A DNA stretch of 47,485 nucleotides from Acidobacteriota bacterium (GCA_021790995.1 JAJYFA010000011.1:1-47485); one strand, 5' to 3'; numbered from the stretch's first letter, positions 25,566 to 33,886 are shown. The notes: a model not told the origin generated them from the letters alone. Numbers and translations: made by a program.

Positions 25566-26411
25566 ATGAAGATCGCCATCCAGGGAGAGCCCGGCGCGTT
25601 CAGCCACGAAGCTGCGCTCAAGCTCGTCCCCGGCGCGGAGATTCTGCCCTGTGCGCTCTCGGCCGAGGTCTTCGCCGCGCTCGACACCGGCGCCGCCGAT
25701 GCCGCCGCCATCCCCATTGAGAACTCGCTCGCCGGCTCGGTTCTTGAACACTTCGACCTGCTGCTTGGCCACGAGGTGAAGGTTGTCCGCGAGACCCTCG
25801 TGCGCATCCGCCACAACCTGATCGCCCTGCCCGGCGCTGCCCTGGGCCAAATTGACTGCGTATATTCGCATCCCGTCGCGCTGGCGCAGTGCCGCCGCTT
25901 TCTCGCCGCGCATCCCAGGATGAAAGCTATTGGCTTCTACGACACCGCCGGCAGCGTGAAGCAGCTCATGGAACTGCGCGAGCCGGGCGTTGCGGCCATT
26001 GCCAGCGAAGCCGCCGCGATCCACTACGGCGCCGAGATCCTCGCCCGCGGCATCGAGGACGATCCGGAAAACTACACGCGCTTCTTCCTCGTGTACCGCG
26101 CCGCCGAGGCCCAGACCGATCCCGAAGCCAACAAGATGAGCCTTGCCTTTACCCTCGAAAACCGCCCCGGTTCGCTGGTTGCTGCGCTCAGCGCCCTGAG
26201 CGCCATCGGCACCAACCTGACCAAAATCGAGTCGCGCCCCGTGCAAGGCAAGCCCTGGGAGTACATCTTCTATGTTGACTGCCAGATCGGTTCAAGCGCG
26301 GAAGGCGCACGCGCCCTCGACGCGCTCCACGCGTACTGCGGCATGGTGAAGGAACTCGGCCGCTACCGCGAAGCCCGCGACGCCCAAACTCCACATCACG
26401 GCAGCCTGTAG
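25566..26411 (+). CDS. pheA: Prephenate dehydratase
   Basis: 281 aa, stand-alone enzyme without a chorismate mutase domain. It converts prephenate to phenylpyruvate in phenylalanine synthesis. The catalytic domain (IAIQGEPGAFSHEAAL to NYTRFFLV, with the TRF motif near residue 177) is followed by an ACT domain (SLAFTLENRPGSLVAALSAL, IESRP), which gives feedback inhibition by phenylalanine. The ATG at 25566 aligns with the family start; an in-frame ATG lies 21 nt upstream. The last 16 bp overlap the converging DUF3224 gene. Confidence 0.95.
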   Translation: MKIAIQGEPGAFSHEAALKLVPGAEILPCALSAEVFAALDTGAADAAAIPIENSLAGSVLEHFDLLLGHEVKVVRETLVRIRHNLIALPGAALGQIDCVYSHPVALAQCRRFLAAHPRMKAIGFYDTAGSVKQLMELREPGVAAIASEAAAIHYGAEILARGIEDDPENYTRFFLVYRAAEAQTDPEANKMSLAFTLENRPGSLVAALSALSAIGTNLTKIESRPVQGKPWEYIFYVDCQIGSSAEGARALDALHAYCGMVKELGRYREARDAQTPHHGSL

Positions 26412-26779
26412 TCGAAGTCGTAGAAATGCTTCCCATCCTCAATGCGGATGGCAAACGTTCCCTCGATCCCCTTGAGCTCGCCGGTCCCCGAACCAGGCGC
26501 TGCGATCACTTCCATCTTCGGTCCCGCGCCGTCCATGCTGGCAAAGTGCTGAAGAACGAAGCTGCCGTGTCTGCCGGCGAGGATTCCCGTCACCACTTCA
26601 ATCGCCACGTAACCCGCGGCGCCCTGCTTGGGATCGCCGGCCGTGAACATCTCGCCGATCGTCGTCGCCTCCAGATCGCCGTGAATCGTCTTGTTGATCG
26701 TGTAGCGGCCGATGCCTTCGGCCGGCGCGGGCGTCAGAGGATGAACATCGACAGTGAAACTTCCTTGAGCGTGGTGCAT
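26396..26779 (-). CDS. DUF3224 domain protein
   Basis: 127 aa, the full usual size. Features of the family are visible: the opening GSFTVDVHPL, IHGDLEAT-x-x-GEM, GYVAIEVVTG, GSFVLQH, and the C-terminal GTGELKGIEGTFAI with FDYRLP. It is a small beta-barrel-like fold related to allene oxide cyclase-type barrels, of unknown function and probably cytoplasmic. It converges with pheA, overlapping by 16 bp. The GGAGATC before the ATG is a plausible ribosome site. Confidence 0.88.
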   Translation of the reverse strand: MHHAQGSFTVDVHPLTPAPAEGIGRYTINKTIHGDLEATTIGEMFTAGDPKQGAAGYVAIEVVTGILAGRHGSFVLQHFASMDGAGPKMEVIAAPGSGTGELKGIEGTFAIRIEDGKHFYDFDYRLP

Positions 26780-27178
26780 GGGGGATCTCCTTTGTTGGAG
26801 CGGCCGCCAACAAGATGGCTGGCGCCGTGAGCATTCCTTGCATTTCAGAATAACCCGGTGGGGCTTGAGCCTTGGCTGCTGTGCTCACCGCTTTGTAGGG
26901 CCTTGGCGCAACTTGTGTTTGCCCTGCTCCCATGACTCTTGTCTGCGGTCTTCTTGAAAATCCGCGGGAATCCGGCGAACTGGTCCGATCAAAACCCCGC
27001 ACGATAAACCCCCGCTCCGGCAGAAAGTTGCGCGCAACCTTCCGCTCCCGAGGTGTTTGCATAGGCAGAACCGGGAAGCCCAAGGGTGAAAGCCCAAAGG
27101 GACGGCAAGAGAAAGGCCTCCAGAAAGCGCAGAGGCCGGGGCGGCAGGCGACCGGAACCGCCCGGAATGGAGGGGACC
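26780..27178. other. Leader region of the exported WMPGYW protein, no gene seen
   Basis: 399 bp without a supported gene. Its right part (27084-27165) holds three consecutive potential hairpins, the last ending 3 nt before the ribosome site of the gene at 27179; these are listed separately. The left part should hold promoters for both flanking genes. Confidence 0.5.
27084..27165 (+). promoter_or_regulatory. Structured 5' leader, possible regulatory RNA
   Basis: Three hairpins in a row: GGGT-GAAA-GCCC (27084-27095, a GNRA tetraloop), GGCCTC-N11-GAGGCC (27115-27137) and GGGCGG-N13-CCGCCC (27139-27163, extendable by two pairs at 27136-27137/27164-27165). The last stem abuts the GGAGGGG ribosome site (27169-27175). 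The purine-rich linkers (CAAAGGGACGGCAAGAG) faintly recall c-di-GMP-I riboswitches, but I cannot match the consensus; the class is undetermined. Confidence 0.3.
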
Positions 27179-27541
27179 ATGGGCAGCATGAAGAAGTGGA
27201 TGATGGGAGCGGCATTAGCGACTGGAGTCGTCGGAATGGGTGCTGTACCCGCCCAGGCAGTTCAGTTCGGCATTTACATCGGCGCAGGAGCGCCGGCGGC
27301 TTACGTCCCGCCTTGCCCCGGCCCCGGATACGCCTGGATGCCCGGCTATTGGGCCGATGGCTACTGGGTTCCCGGTTACTGGAATTACGCGGGCATGGGC
27401 CCGATGGGAGGTTATGACGACTGGAACCGTGGTCCCTACTTTGAAAACCGCGAATTCGAAGGGCGCTGGGGTGGCGAAGACCGCTTCCGCGGAGATGGTT
27501 TCCGCGAAGATCATTTCCACGGCGACCGTTTCCGCAGGTAG
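27179..27541 (+). CDS. Small exported protein with W/Y-x-P-G-Y-W repeats
   Basis: 120 aa. It has a signal peptide (KKWMMGAALATGVVGMGAVPAQA), then an aromatic/proline-rich segment with repeated motifs of the WMPGYW and WVPGYW type, and an Arg/Phe/Glu-rich tail with repeated RFRG-, RFRR- and HF/RF-x-x-D-type units. Similar WxPGYW-repeat proteins are secreted or envelope-associated; their function is unknown. The start is ATG 27179 (3 nt after GGAGGGG) or ATG 27188 (12 nt after it). A strong terminator follows 26 bp after the stop, so it is a single-gene transcript. Confidence 0.75.
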   Translation: MGSMKKWMMGAALATGVVGMGAVPAQAVQFGIYIGAGAPAAYVPPCPGPGYAWMPGYWADGYWVPGYWNYAGMGPMGGYDDWNRGPYFENREFEGRWGGEDRFRGDGFREDHFHGDRFRR

Positions 27542-27567
27542 CTCTTCCTTCTGCTGCCTGCACCATG

Positions 27568-27597
27568 CGGCCCCTCCAAACCGGAGGGGCCGTTTTT
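27568..27597 (+). terminator. Intrinsic terminator
   Basis: Perfect 10-bp stem CGGCCCCTCC / GGAGGGGCCG with loop AAACC, followed by five T. Ends the transcript of the gene at 27179-27541. Confidence 0.92.
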
Positions 27598-27843
27598 ATA
27601 TCCTTTCAGCCCTGAAAATGCCGATTCACCCCCTGGCGAAGATCTTCAGATCGCCTATCCTCCGCGGACTCCGTGGGCTTCGTTTGTTTATTTTCAAGCT
27701 TTTAAGCCCCGTAGATGAAGAAAGCTCCTCCGCTCTGCAATGGGGATTCTTTCACCGGACCGCAACAAAGGTACGGAAATACTGTTTACAAGATTGAAAG
27801 CCAGTCGCAAGATGAAAGAAGATGTAACTGGCGGGTGCTGAGG

Positions 27844-27859
27844 CCGGAGGCAACTCCGG
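27844..27859 (+). promoter_or_regulatory. GCAA-tetraloop hairpin in the leader of the glycine-rich gene
   Basis: CCGGAG-GCAA-CTCCGG, a perfect 6-bp stem capped by a GNRA loop, 49 bp before the ATG at 27908. May be part of a larger structured leader. Confidence 0.35.
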
Positions 27860-27907
27860 ATCCCGAGTGGGCAACTAACCATGATCGGGCGGCACAGGGA
27901 GGGCGCT

Positions 27908-28723
27908 ATGAAGAGTCTCCGCTACATTCTATTCACGATGATTGCGGTGCTGCCCTTCGCTGCCGTGAAGACAGCGAATGCCCAGATTGCGATAGGGATT
28001 GGCATTGGCCCGGCAGTGGTGGCCGCTCCCGCCTATTATGGCCCGCCCGATTGCTCGTGGGGCTACTATCCCGACTACCCCTATGCCTGCGCGCCATACG
28101 GCTACTACGACGATGACTGGTTTTCCGGTGGCCTCTTCCTCGGCGTCGGACCCTGGTATGGCTGGGGCTGGGGACCTGGCTGGGGTTGGGCGAATGGCTG
28201 GGGTTGGGCTGGCGGCTGGGGCGGCGGCTGGGGTGATGGCTGGGGCCGCGGTGATGGCTGGGGTCGCGGTGGCGGCTGGGGTCGCGGTGGCGGCTGGGGC
28301 CGCGGTGATGGCTGGGGTCATGGTCGCGGAGGTTATGGCTACGGCCACGGCGGCTATGGCCGTGGTGGCTTTGCAGGCAACGGCTATCGCGGTGGAAACG
28401 GATTTGCTGGGCGCGGATACTCAGGCAACCGTGGGTATCAGGGAGGCGGTATAGGCCGTGGCTTCAACGGTGGCGGCAACCGTGGCTTCAATGGGAACGG
28501 CTATCGTGGTGGCTTCAACGGTGGCGGTTTCCGCGGCAACAACGGCGGTGGATTCCATAGCGTCGGCGGCTTCCATGGAAGCAGTGGTTTCCATGGCGGT
28601 GGCGGTGGCTTCCACGGTGGGGGTGGTGGCTTCCACGGCGGTGGCGGTGGCTTTCATGGCGGCGGTGGCTTCCATGGAGGAGGAGGCGGTGGCTTCCACG
28701 GTGGCGGTGGTGGACGCCGGTAA
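27908..28723 (+). CDS. Exported glycine/tryptophan/histidine-rich repeat protein
   Basis: 271 aa with a signal peptide (MKSLRYILFTMIAVLPFAAVKTANA). The mature part opens with an Ile/Gly stretch and an Asp/Tyr/Cys-containing segment. It is followed by low-complexity repeats: GWG-x-GWG units (about residues 80-145), GYG/RGG units, FNGGG/GFNG units, and finally about seven GGGFHGGG units, ending in GRR. Probably a secreted or cell-surface structural protein, since repeated HGGG units can bind metals. Two cysteines occur near the N-terminus. GGGAGG stands 6-7 nt upstream of the ATG at 27908. The repeats make the gene prone to length change. Function unknown. Confidence 0.78.
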   Translation: MKSLRYILFTMIAVLPFAAVKTANAQIAIGIGIGPAVVAAPAYYGPPDCSWGYYPDYPYACAPYGYYDDDWFSGGLFLGVGPWYGWGWGPGWGWANGWGWAGGWGGGWGDGWGRGDGWGRGGGWGRGGGWGRGDGWGHGRGGYGYGHGGYGRGGFAGNGYRGGNGFAGRGYSGNRGYQGGGIGRGFNGGGNRGFNGNGYRGGFNGGGFRGNNGGGFHSVGGFHGSSGFHGGGGGFHGGGGGFHGGGGGFHGGGGFHGGGGGGFHGGGGGRR

Positions 28724-28748
28724 TCTTCGGCTGATTGCCAGAAACTCG

Positions 28749-28778
28749 AAAGCCCGCTTGCTTCGGCAGGCGGGCTTT
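28749..28778. terminator. Bidirectional intrinsic terminator
   Basis: AAAGCCCGC and GCGGGCTTT pair perfectly around an inner TGC-TTCG-GCA hairpin. It lies between the converging glycine-rich gene and murG and works as AGCCCGC...GCGGGCTTTCT rightward and with T-runs leftward. Confidence 0.8.
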
Positions 28779-28838
28779 CTGCGTACAGGGCAGGGAACAA
28801 GAAGACTGAAAGCAAGCGTGCCGTCCACCGGCCGCAAT

Positions 28839-28870
28839 GCGAGCTAACCCGCTAACCCGCTGCTTCGCTG
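28839..28870 (-). repeat. 8-bp-period repeat spanning the murG stop codon
   Basis: In the murG sense the units read CAGCGGGT, TAGCGGGT, TAGC. They encode the last residues of MurG (SSGLAG) and give its TAG stop. Confidence 0.5.
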
Positions 28871-29950
28871 TTTCTTTGCCAACTCCGCCAACTGATCCGC
28901 AATCCGTTCTGCCGCTCCCGGATGGGCCTGGGTGCGCGCCGCTGCCGACATGGCCTCCAGCCGCGCCGGATCGCTCAATAAACCAGTAAGCGCGGCCAGC
29001 AGCCGATCGGGGATTTCCATTTCCCGCTCCTCGATCATCGTGGCCGCTCCGGCTTCGACCATCGCCTGCGCATTGCGGCGCTGGTGGTCGTCGGTAGCGG
29101 CGGCAAAGGGAACCAGCAGCGCGGGCTTGCCTGCGGCTGCCTCCTCGGCCACAGTGGTGGCGCCGCTGCGCGAAAGAATCAGATGCGCCCGCGCGAACTC
29201 GGCGGCCATGTCGCTGAGGAACGGGCGCACCTGCCAGCACGCGGGATCAGCGCCGCTCGCCCGGTAGGCCTCGATCGTTACGTCCAGGTGATGCTCGCCG
29301 CACTGGTGCAAGACCGTGAGTCCCGGCACTGCGCACAAGAGCGCCGGCATCAGTCTGGGCAGATGCGTGTTGAAGAGCCGCGCCCCCAATGATCCTCCAA
29401 AGACCAGCAGATGCGGCGGCCCCTCGGGAGCGGGTAGCGAGAAGAACTCCGGCCGCACCGGAACTCCCGTGATCTCGGCGTTGCGAAACCAGTGCGCTGC
29501 CGCAGGAAAGTTAATCGCCGCGCGCGCGACCCGACGGCCGACGATGCGGTTAGCGAATCCCGGCATGGCGTTCGGCTCGTAGACCATTGTGGGGATCTTC
29601 AGCCACAGCGCGGCAATCGTGGCCGGACCCGAGGCGTAGCCGCCCACGCCCAGCACCGCGCCCGGCCGGAACTCGCGCAGAATGCTCCGGCAGTCGCTGA
29701 TGCTCGCCGGCAGCCGCGAGAGCGTGCGCAATCTGGTGGCCAGCGAGACGCTCTTGAGCGGACCCACTTCAATCAGGCGCAGCGGAAAGCCGGCCTCGGG
29801 CACCAGTCGCGACTCCAGCCCCCGCGCTGTGCCCACCATCAAAACCTCGGCGCCGTAGCGCTCAACCAGCGCGCGCGCTACGGCGATGGCCGGGATGATG
29901 TGCCCGCCCGTGCCGCCGCCGGCGATGAGAACTTTCAGTTCAGAATTCAC
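28844..29950 (-). CDS. murG: UDP-N-acetylglucosamine transferase MurG
   Basis: 368 aa from a GTG at 29950. It adds GlcNAc to undecaprenyl-pyrophosphoryl-MurNAc-pentapeptide (lipid I to lipid II) on the inner face of the membrane. The glycine-rich loop GGGTGGHIIPA lies near residue 10. The donor-binding part has VFGGSLGAR, a SRSGATTVAEEAAAGKPALLVPF stretch and the Q-R-x-NA segment. The GTG gives the usual MurG length; an ATG at 30031 would add 27 residues encoded by repeat sequence. Both the start region and the C-terminal codons lie in short-period repeats. It follows ftsW and ends the leftward operon. Confidence 0.94.
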   Translation of the reverse strand: MNSELKVLIAGGGTGGHIIPAIAVARALVERYGAEVLMVGTARGLESRLVPEAGFPLRLIEVGPLKSVSLATRLRTLSRLPASISDCRSILREFRPGAVLGVGGYASGPATIAALWLKIPTMVYEPNAMPGFANRIVGRRVARAAINFPAAAHWFRNAEITGVPVRPEFFSLPAPEGPPHLLVFGGSLGARLFNTHLPRLMPALLCAVPGLTVLHQCGEHHLDVTIEAYRASGADPACWQVRPFLSDMAAEFARAHLILSRSGATTVAEEAAAGKPALLVPFAAATDDHQRRNAQAMVEAGAATMIEEREMEIPDRLLAALTGLLSDPARLEAMSAAARTQAHPGAAERIADQLAELAKKQRSSGLAG

Positions 29951-30063
29951 AGTTCGTCGTTCACAGTGGTCAGCAGACAGCAGACAGTTCACTCCCGGAA
30001 TTCCGTGGTCGCTGCCCCCTGTTCCCTTCATCCCTATTGCCTAGTCCCTAGTCCCTGCTTTTC
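29940..30063 (-). repeat. Composite 7-bp-period repeat between ftsW and murG
   Basis: Directly after the ftsW TAA, in the minus sense: GAAAAGC, AGGGACT, AGGGACT, AGGCAAT, AGGGATG and degenerate units. Further on come CTGTCTG, CTGTCTG, CTGACCA, CTGTGAA, CGACGAA, CTGTGAA in 7-bp register. The GTG start of murG lies in the last units. Largest member of the family in the window. Confidence 0.65.
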
Positions 30064-31167
30064 TTACTCCGCCTGCCGCGAGATATTCAATAAAATCCCA
30101 ATCGACGCCAGCGTGCAGGCCAGCGACGTTCCTCCGTGCGAGATCAGCGGCAGGGGAATGCCTTTGGTTGGCACCAGCGACAATACCACGCTGATATTGA
30201 AGAACGCCTGCAGCACAATCGTGATTGTGATCCCGAAGGCTACCAGCCGCGCAAACGGATCGGTGCAGCGGAAAGCGGTGCGCAGTCCGCGTACGGCAAA
30301 GAGAACAAACAGCAAGGTGATAAACATGGCGCCGGTGAAGCCCAGTTCCTCGGCGATGTTGGCGAAGATGAAGTCCGTCGCGGCCTCGGGCAGATAGAAC
30401 AGCTTTTGCATTCCCTCCATGTAGCCGCGGCCCGTCAATCCGCCGGTGCCCACGGCAATCAGCGACTGGCAGACGTGATAGCTGGCCGCACTGGCCGCCG
30501 TGCGCGAGTCGCAGTTGGGATGCATAAACGCCAGCAGCCGCGCGAACCGCCATGGCACCAGCAGGAGCAGCGCCAGCGGTGGCAGGGCCGCGCAGAAGGC
30601 GCCCAGCAGAATTTTCCACTCCATCCCGGCCAGCACAAGCATCATGGCGGCGACACCGGCCAGCACCATCGCCGTGCCCAGGTCGGGCTGCGTCACCACA
30701 AGTACGATAAAGAGCAGCGGAATCAGCGCCGCCGGCAGCAGCGTATGCTTCCAGTCGTGAATCTGGCCGAGCCGCGTGTGCAGAAACCACGCCAGGAAAA
30801 ATACCATCACCGGCTTGGCAATCTCCGAAGGCTGAAAGGTGAAGAAATTGCCGAAGCGGATCCAGCGGTGCGTGTGGTGCGAGCCCGGCATCAGAAACAC
30901 CAGCACCAGCAGCACCACGGTGCTGCACAAAGCCAGATAGATGAAACGCGGCGAGTTGTAGTAGCTGATGTGAACGTGCATCAGCACCACGAGCGCCAGC
31001 ACTCCCACCGCGGCCCAGATGGCCTGCGTCACAATGAACGTGTACGCCGAGTGGTACTTCTCCTGATCGACCACCGCCGAGGCGGAGAAGACCATGACCA
31101 GGCCCGCGACGACCAGCACCATGGTCGTGAAAAACAACCACTTGTCCACTCCGACGAGTTTCGCCAT
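30064..31167 (-). CDS. ftsW: FtsW, SEDS-family peptidoglycan glycosyltransferase
   Basis: 367 aa, about ten membrane segments. FtsW polymerises lipid II at the division septum together with PBP3/FtsI. Family motifs: HRWIRFGNFFTFQPSEIAKP, TQPDLGTAMV, the catalytic-loop region LPEAATDFIFANIAEELGF, and the C-terminal GIPLPLISHGGTS, where many relatives have P-F-I-S-Y-G-G. It lies between murD (6 bp) and murG, in the order of the classical dcw cluster, which favours FtsW over RodA. Followed immediately by a heptad repeat. Confidence 0.94.
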   Translation of the reverse strand: MAKLVGVDKWLFFTTMVLVVAGLVMVFSASAVVDQEKYHSAYTFIVTQAIWAAVGVLALVVLMHVHISYYNSPRFIYLALCSTVVLLVLVFLMPGSHHTHRWIRFGNFFTFQPSEIAKPVMVFFLAWFLHTRLGQIHDWKHTLLPAALIPLLFIVLVVTQPDLGTAMVLAGVAAMMLVLAGMEWKILLGAFCAALPPLALLLLVPWRFARLLAFMHPNCDSRTAASAASYHVCQSLIAVGTGGLTGRGYMEGMQKLFYLPEAATDFIFANIAEELGFTGAMFITLLFVLFAVRGLRTAFRCTDPFARLVAFGITITIVLQAFFNISVVLSLVPTKGIPLPLISHGGTSLACTLASIGILLNISRQAE

Positions 31168-31173
31168 AAGGTC

Positions 31174-32553
31174 CTACGCGTTTCGCGCTTTCCAGTCGCG
31201 CTGCTCCAGCACCAGTTGCTTGAAGAAGCTCCCGCGCTGCTCGTAACTTTCAAACTGGTCGAAGCTGGAGCAGGCCGGCGCCAGCACCACCACCTCGCCG
31301 GGCCGCGCCGCACTGGCCGCCGCTTCCACCGCTTTGGCCAGCGTCTGGCAGGAGTGGATGGGAACCACGCCGTGCAATTGCGACTCGATCTTGGCCGCCG
31401 CCGCGCCGATGGTGTAAATGGCGCGCACCCGCTCGCGCACCAGCGGCACGAGCGGCGTGTACGGCGCGCCCTTGTCCTTGCCGCCCAGAATCAGGTGAAT
31501 GCCGCCGCCAAACGCGGCCACGGCCTTCTCTGTCGCGTCCACGTTCGTGGCCTTTGAATCGTTGTAGTACTCCACGCCGTTGATCGTGGCAACGTACTCC
31601 AGACGATGCTCGACGGCCTTAAAGCTCTCGATGGCGCGGGCAATCTTGGCGGGCTCAACGCCGGCCAGCCGCGCCGCGCAGGCCGCCGCAAGCACGTTCT
31701 CCACGTTGTGTCCGCCCTTGAGAGAGATCTTTGCAAGCGGCAGAATGACTTCGGCCGCGGCCTCCGGCGCCGCGCGATAGACCACGCTGCCGCCCTCCAC
31801 CCACGCGCCTCGCGTAACCGGGTGCCTGGCCGAAAACCAGAAGACTGGCGCATGCGAATGTGCCGCGGCCCCAGCCGTCCGCGGATTGTCGGCGTTCAGC
31901 ACCGCAAAGTCGCTCGCATCCTGCGCGGCAAGAATGTGCTCCTTCGCCAGCGCGTAGTTCTCGAAGGTTCCGTGCCGGTCCAGATGGTCCGGCGTAATGT
32001 TCAAAATGACCGCAATCTTCGGCCGGAACTGCTCCGTGCTCTCCAACTGGAAGCTCGAAACCTCCAGCACCGACCAGGTCTCGTCAGTGCTTTTCTCAAT
32101 CAGCTCCACTACCGGAACGCCGATGTTTCCCGCCACCAGCGTAGGCAGCCCCGCCGTCTTCAGAATCTCGCCGGCGAGCGCCGTCGTCGTAGTCTTGCCG
32201 TTCGAGCCGGTGATCGCCAGGATCTTGCCTTTCAGGAAACGCGCTGCCAGCTCAATCTCGCCAATGACCGGGCGGCCAAAGTTACGCGCCTGCACCAGTT
32301 CGGGCGTCTCCAGCGGTACACCGGGGCTTACGACGATCAGATCCTGGCGGCGGAAGGTCAACAGGCCGTGCCCGCCGGCTTCCACCATAATGCCCTCTTC
32401 GAGCAGGGCCGGAATTTCCTTGGCCAGTGACTCCGCCGACCGGATGTCGGAGACCGTCACCTGTGCGCCCTGCCGGCGCAAAAACACCGCCGCCGCCAGC
32501 CCGGATTTTCCCAGACCCACCACCAAAACCTTCTTGCCCTTCAACTCCATCAT
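31174..32553 (-). CDS. murD: UDP-N-acetylmuramoyl-L-alanine--D-glutamate ligase
   Basis: 459 aa from the ATG at 32553 (a GTG two codons earlier and an ATG one codon later are alternatives). It adds D-Glu to UDP-MurNAc-L-Ala in the cytoplasm. Domain 1 has VLVVGLGKSGLAAA. The ATP site ITGSNGKTTTTAL is near residue 115. Later come NITPDHLDRHG, the lysine-containing segment, HRLEYV and YNDSKATNVDATEKA, all conserved in Mur ligases. Six bp separate it from ftsW. Upstream, toward mraY, is a 196-bp gap with palindromic elements. Confidence 0.95.
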   Translation of the reverse strand: MMELKGKKVLVVGLGKSGLAAAVFLRRQGAQVTVSDIRSAESLAKEIPALLEEGIMVEAGGHGLLTFRRQDLIVVSPGVPLETPELVQARNFGRPVIGEIELAARFLKGKILAITGSNGKTTTTALAGEILKTAGLPTLVAGNIGVPVVELIEKSTDETWSVLEVSSFQLESTEQFRPKIAVILNITPDHLDRHGTFENYALAKEHILAAQDASDFAVLNADNPRTAGAAAHSHAPVFWFSARHPVTRGAWVEGGSVVYRAAPEAAAEVILPLAKISLKGGHNVENVLAAACAARLAGVEPAKIARAIESFKAVEHRLEYVATINGVEYYNDSKATNVDATEKAVAAFGGGIHLILGGKDKGAPYTPLVPLVRERVRAIYTIGAAAAKIESQLHGVVPIHSCQTLAKAVEAAASAARPGEVVVLAPACSSFDQFESYEQRGSFFKQLVLEQRDWKARNA

Positions 32554-32596
32554 TTCCACGTTGTCCCCGGCAGCCAGTGCCGTCAGTCCGTTTTAA

Positions 32597-32660
32597 AAGG
32601 GCGCGGCTTTGGCCGTGCCGGTAGCGCCACCCAAATAGCGGGGCTTTAGCCCCCGAGGCA
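32597..32660. repeat. Cluster of palindromic elements between mraY and murD
   Basis: Two hairpins: GGCGCGGC-TTTG-GCCGTGCC (32600-32619, one mismatch) and GGGGC-TTTA-GCCCC (32640-32653). In the transcript sense the first is followed by TTTT and could act as a weak terminator or attenuator inside the operon. The first resembles the element at 25366. Confidence 0.5.
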
Positions 32661-32749
32661 TGCCTTTCGTGGCGCGTGCAACTTTCGCCTCGGCCAGACT
32701 GCCGTGACTATTGTATTGTGCATCGCCCGTGGCCTGCCGTGCCGCGTCT

Positions 32750-33886
32750 TCAGCGCAATTTCAGCGTGGTGAGTGCAAACAATGCAAACACCAGCGCGCC
32801 GATCCAGAAACGCGCGATCACCTTGGATTCGCTCCACCCTAATTGCTCGAAGTGGTGGTGCAGAGGCGCCATCTTGAAGATCCGCTTCTTGCGCAGCTTG
32901 TAGCTGCCCACCTGCAGAATCACCGAGACCGCTTCGAGAATGAAGATGCCTCCGATAAAAGGGAGCAGCAGTTCCTGCCGGATGACGATCGCCACCGTGC
33001 CGATCGCCCCGCCCAGTGCAAGCGATCCCACGTCGCCCATGAAAATCTCGGCCGGGTGCGCGTTGTACCAGAGAAAGCCGATCGAGGCGCCTACCATCGA
33101 TCCGCAGAAAACGGTCAGCTCGCCTGCCATCGGCATGTGTTCGAGCTCAAGATAGTCGGCAAATACCACGTGGCCGCTCACATAGGTCAGCACCGCCAAC
33201 GCCCCGGCGGCGATGATTGTGCAGCCAATGGCCAGTCCGTCTAACCCGTCCGTCAGGTTTACCGCGTTCGACGTGCCCACCAGCCACAGCATCACCCACA
33301 GCACGAAAGGCAGAAACGCCAGTAGCCCCAGATGCGGAATCGTGCTCGGCCAGCCGTGCCACAGCAGATCGGGCCGCAGGCTCTTGATGAACGGCACGGA
33401 AAGCCGCGTCGAGAACATCTTGAACTGATCCAGCAGCACCAGCGCCGAGGCCACCAGCAGGCCCACGAGTCCCTGCCACGCGAGCTTCGCCCGGGCCGTC
33501 AGTCCCAGGCTGCGCCGCTTGACGACCTTGGTATAGTCGTCCGCAAAGCCGATGGCGCCGTAGGCCAGCGTCGAGAAGACGGTGATCCACACAAACGGAT
33601 TCGCCGGGTCGGACCAGAGCACCGTGGGTAGCAGGATGGCAATCGCGATGAGCACTCCGCCCATCGTCGGCGTGCCTGTCTTCTTCAGGTGCGATTGCGG
33701 CCCGTCCTCGCGCACGTACTGGCCGATCTGGAACTCTCTCAATTTCTGAATCACCCACGGCCCGATGAAGAGCGCAATCAGCAGCGCCGTCAGCGAAGCA
33801 AACGCCGTGCGAAACGTCAGGTAGCGGAAGATCCGGAACGGATGAAAAAACGGAAACAGCTTTTCGTAGAGAAGCCAGTAAAGCAA
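32750..33886 (-). CDS. mraY: Phospho-N-acetylmuramoyl-pentapeptide-transferase MraY
   Basis: 378 aa membrane enzyme that makes lipid I from UDP-MurNAc-pentapeptide and undecaprenyl phosphate. Ten hydrophobic segments; conserved sites [21 protein letters not shown] (adjacent Asp pair), [27 protein letters not shown] and APLHHHFE are all present. The start is a TTG at 33886: a GGAGG site lies 5 nt upstream and no ATG fits the family N-terminus. First gene of the leftward mraY-murD-ftsW-murG unit. murE and murF, its usual upstream neighbours, are not here. Confidence 0.95.
   Translation of the reverse strand: MLYWLLYEKLFPFFHPFRIFRYLTFRTAFASLTALLIALFIGPWVIQKLREFQIGQYVREDGPQSHLKKTGTPTMGGVLIAIAILLPTVLWSDPANPFVWITVFSTLAYGAIGFADDYTKVVKRRSLGLTARAKLAWQGLVGLLVASALVLLDQFKMFSTRLSVPFIKSLRPDLLWHGWPSTIPHLGLLAFLPFVLWVMLWLVGTSNAVNLTDGLDGLAIGCTIIAAGALAVLTYVSGHVVFADYLELEHMPMAGELTVFCGSMVGASIGFLWYNAHPAEIFMGDVGSLALGGAIGTVAIVIRQELLLPFIGGIFILEAVSVILQVGSYKLRKKRIFKMAPLHHHFEQLGWSESKVIARFWIGALVFALFALTTLKLR

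Larger units (their letters stand above)
27542..27907. other. Terminator and leader region between the two exported small proteins
   Basis: 366 bp. It begins with an intrinsic terminator (27568-27597) and ends with the leader of the glycine-rich gene, which contains a hairpin with a GCAA tetraloop (27844-27859). No gene supported. Confidence 0.55.

Noticed and set aside
27060..27165. c-di-GMP-I riboswitch
   Set aside because: Only a loose resemblance (GAAA loop, purine linkers); the conserved core could not be aligned, so only a structured leader is reported.
26932..27417. Rightward frame overlapping the leader and start of the small exported protein
   Set aside because: Highly Arg/Gly-rich translation from the structured leader; no signal peptide and no resemblance to any protein.
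28200..28723. Regular repeats resembling a CRISPR array
   Set aside because: The repeats are in frame, encode GWG and GFHGGG units, and have no unique spacers of constant length.
30041..31141. Alternative frame on the same strand as ftsW, 366 codons
   Set aside because: Lacks membrane-protein pattern; the other frame has all FtsW motifs.
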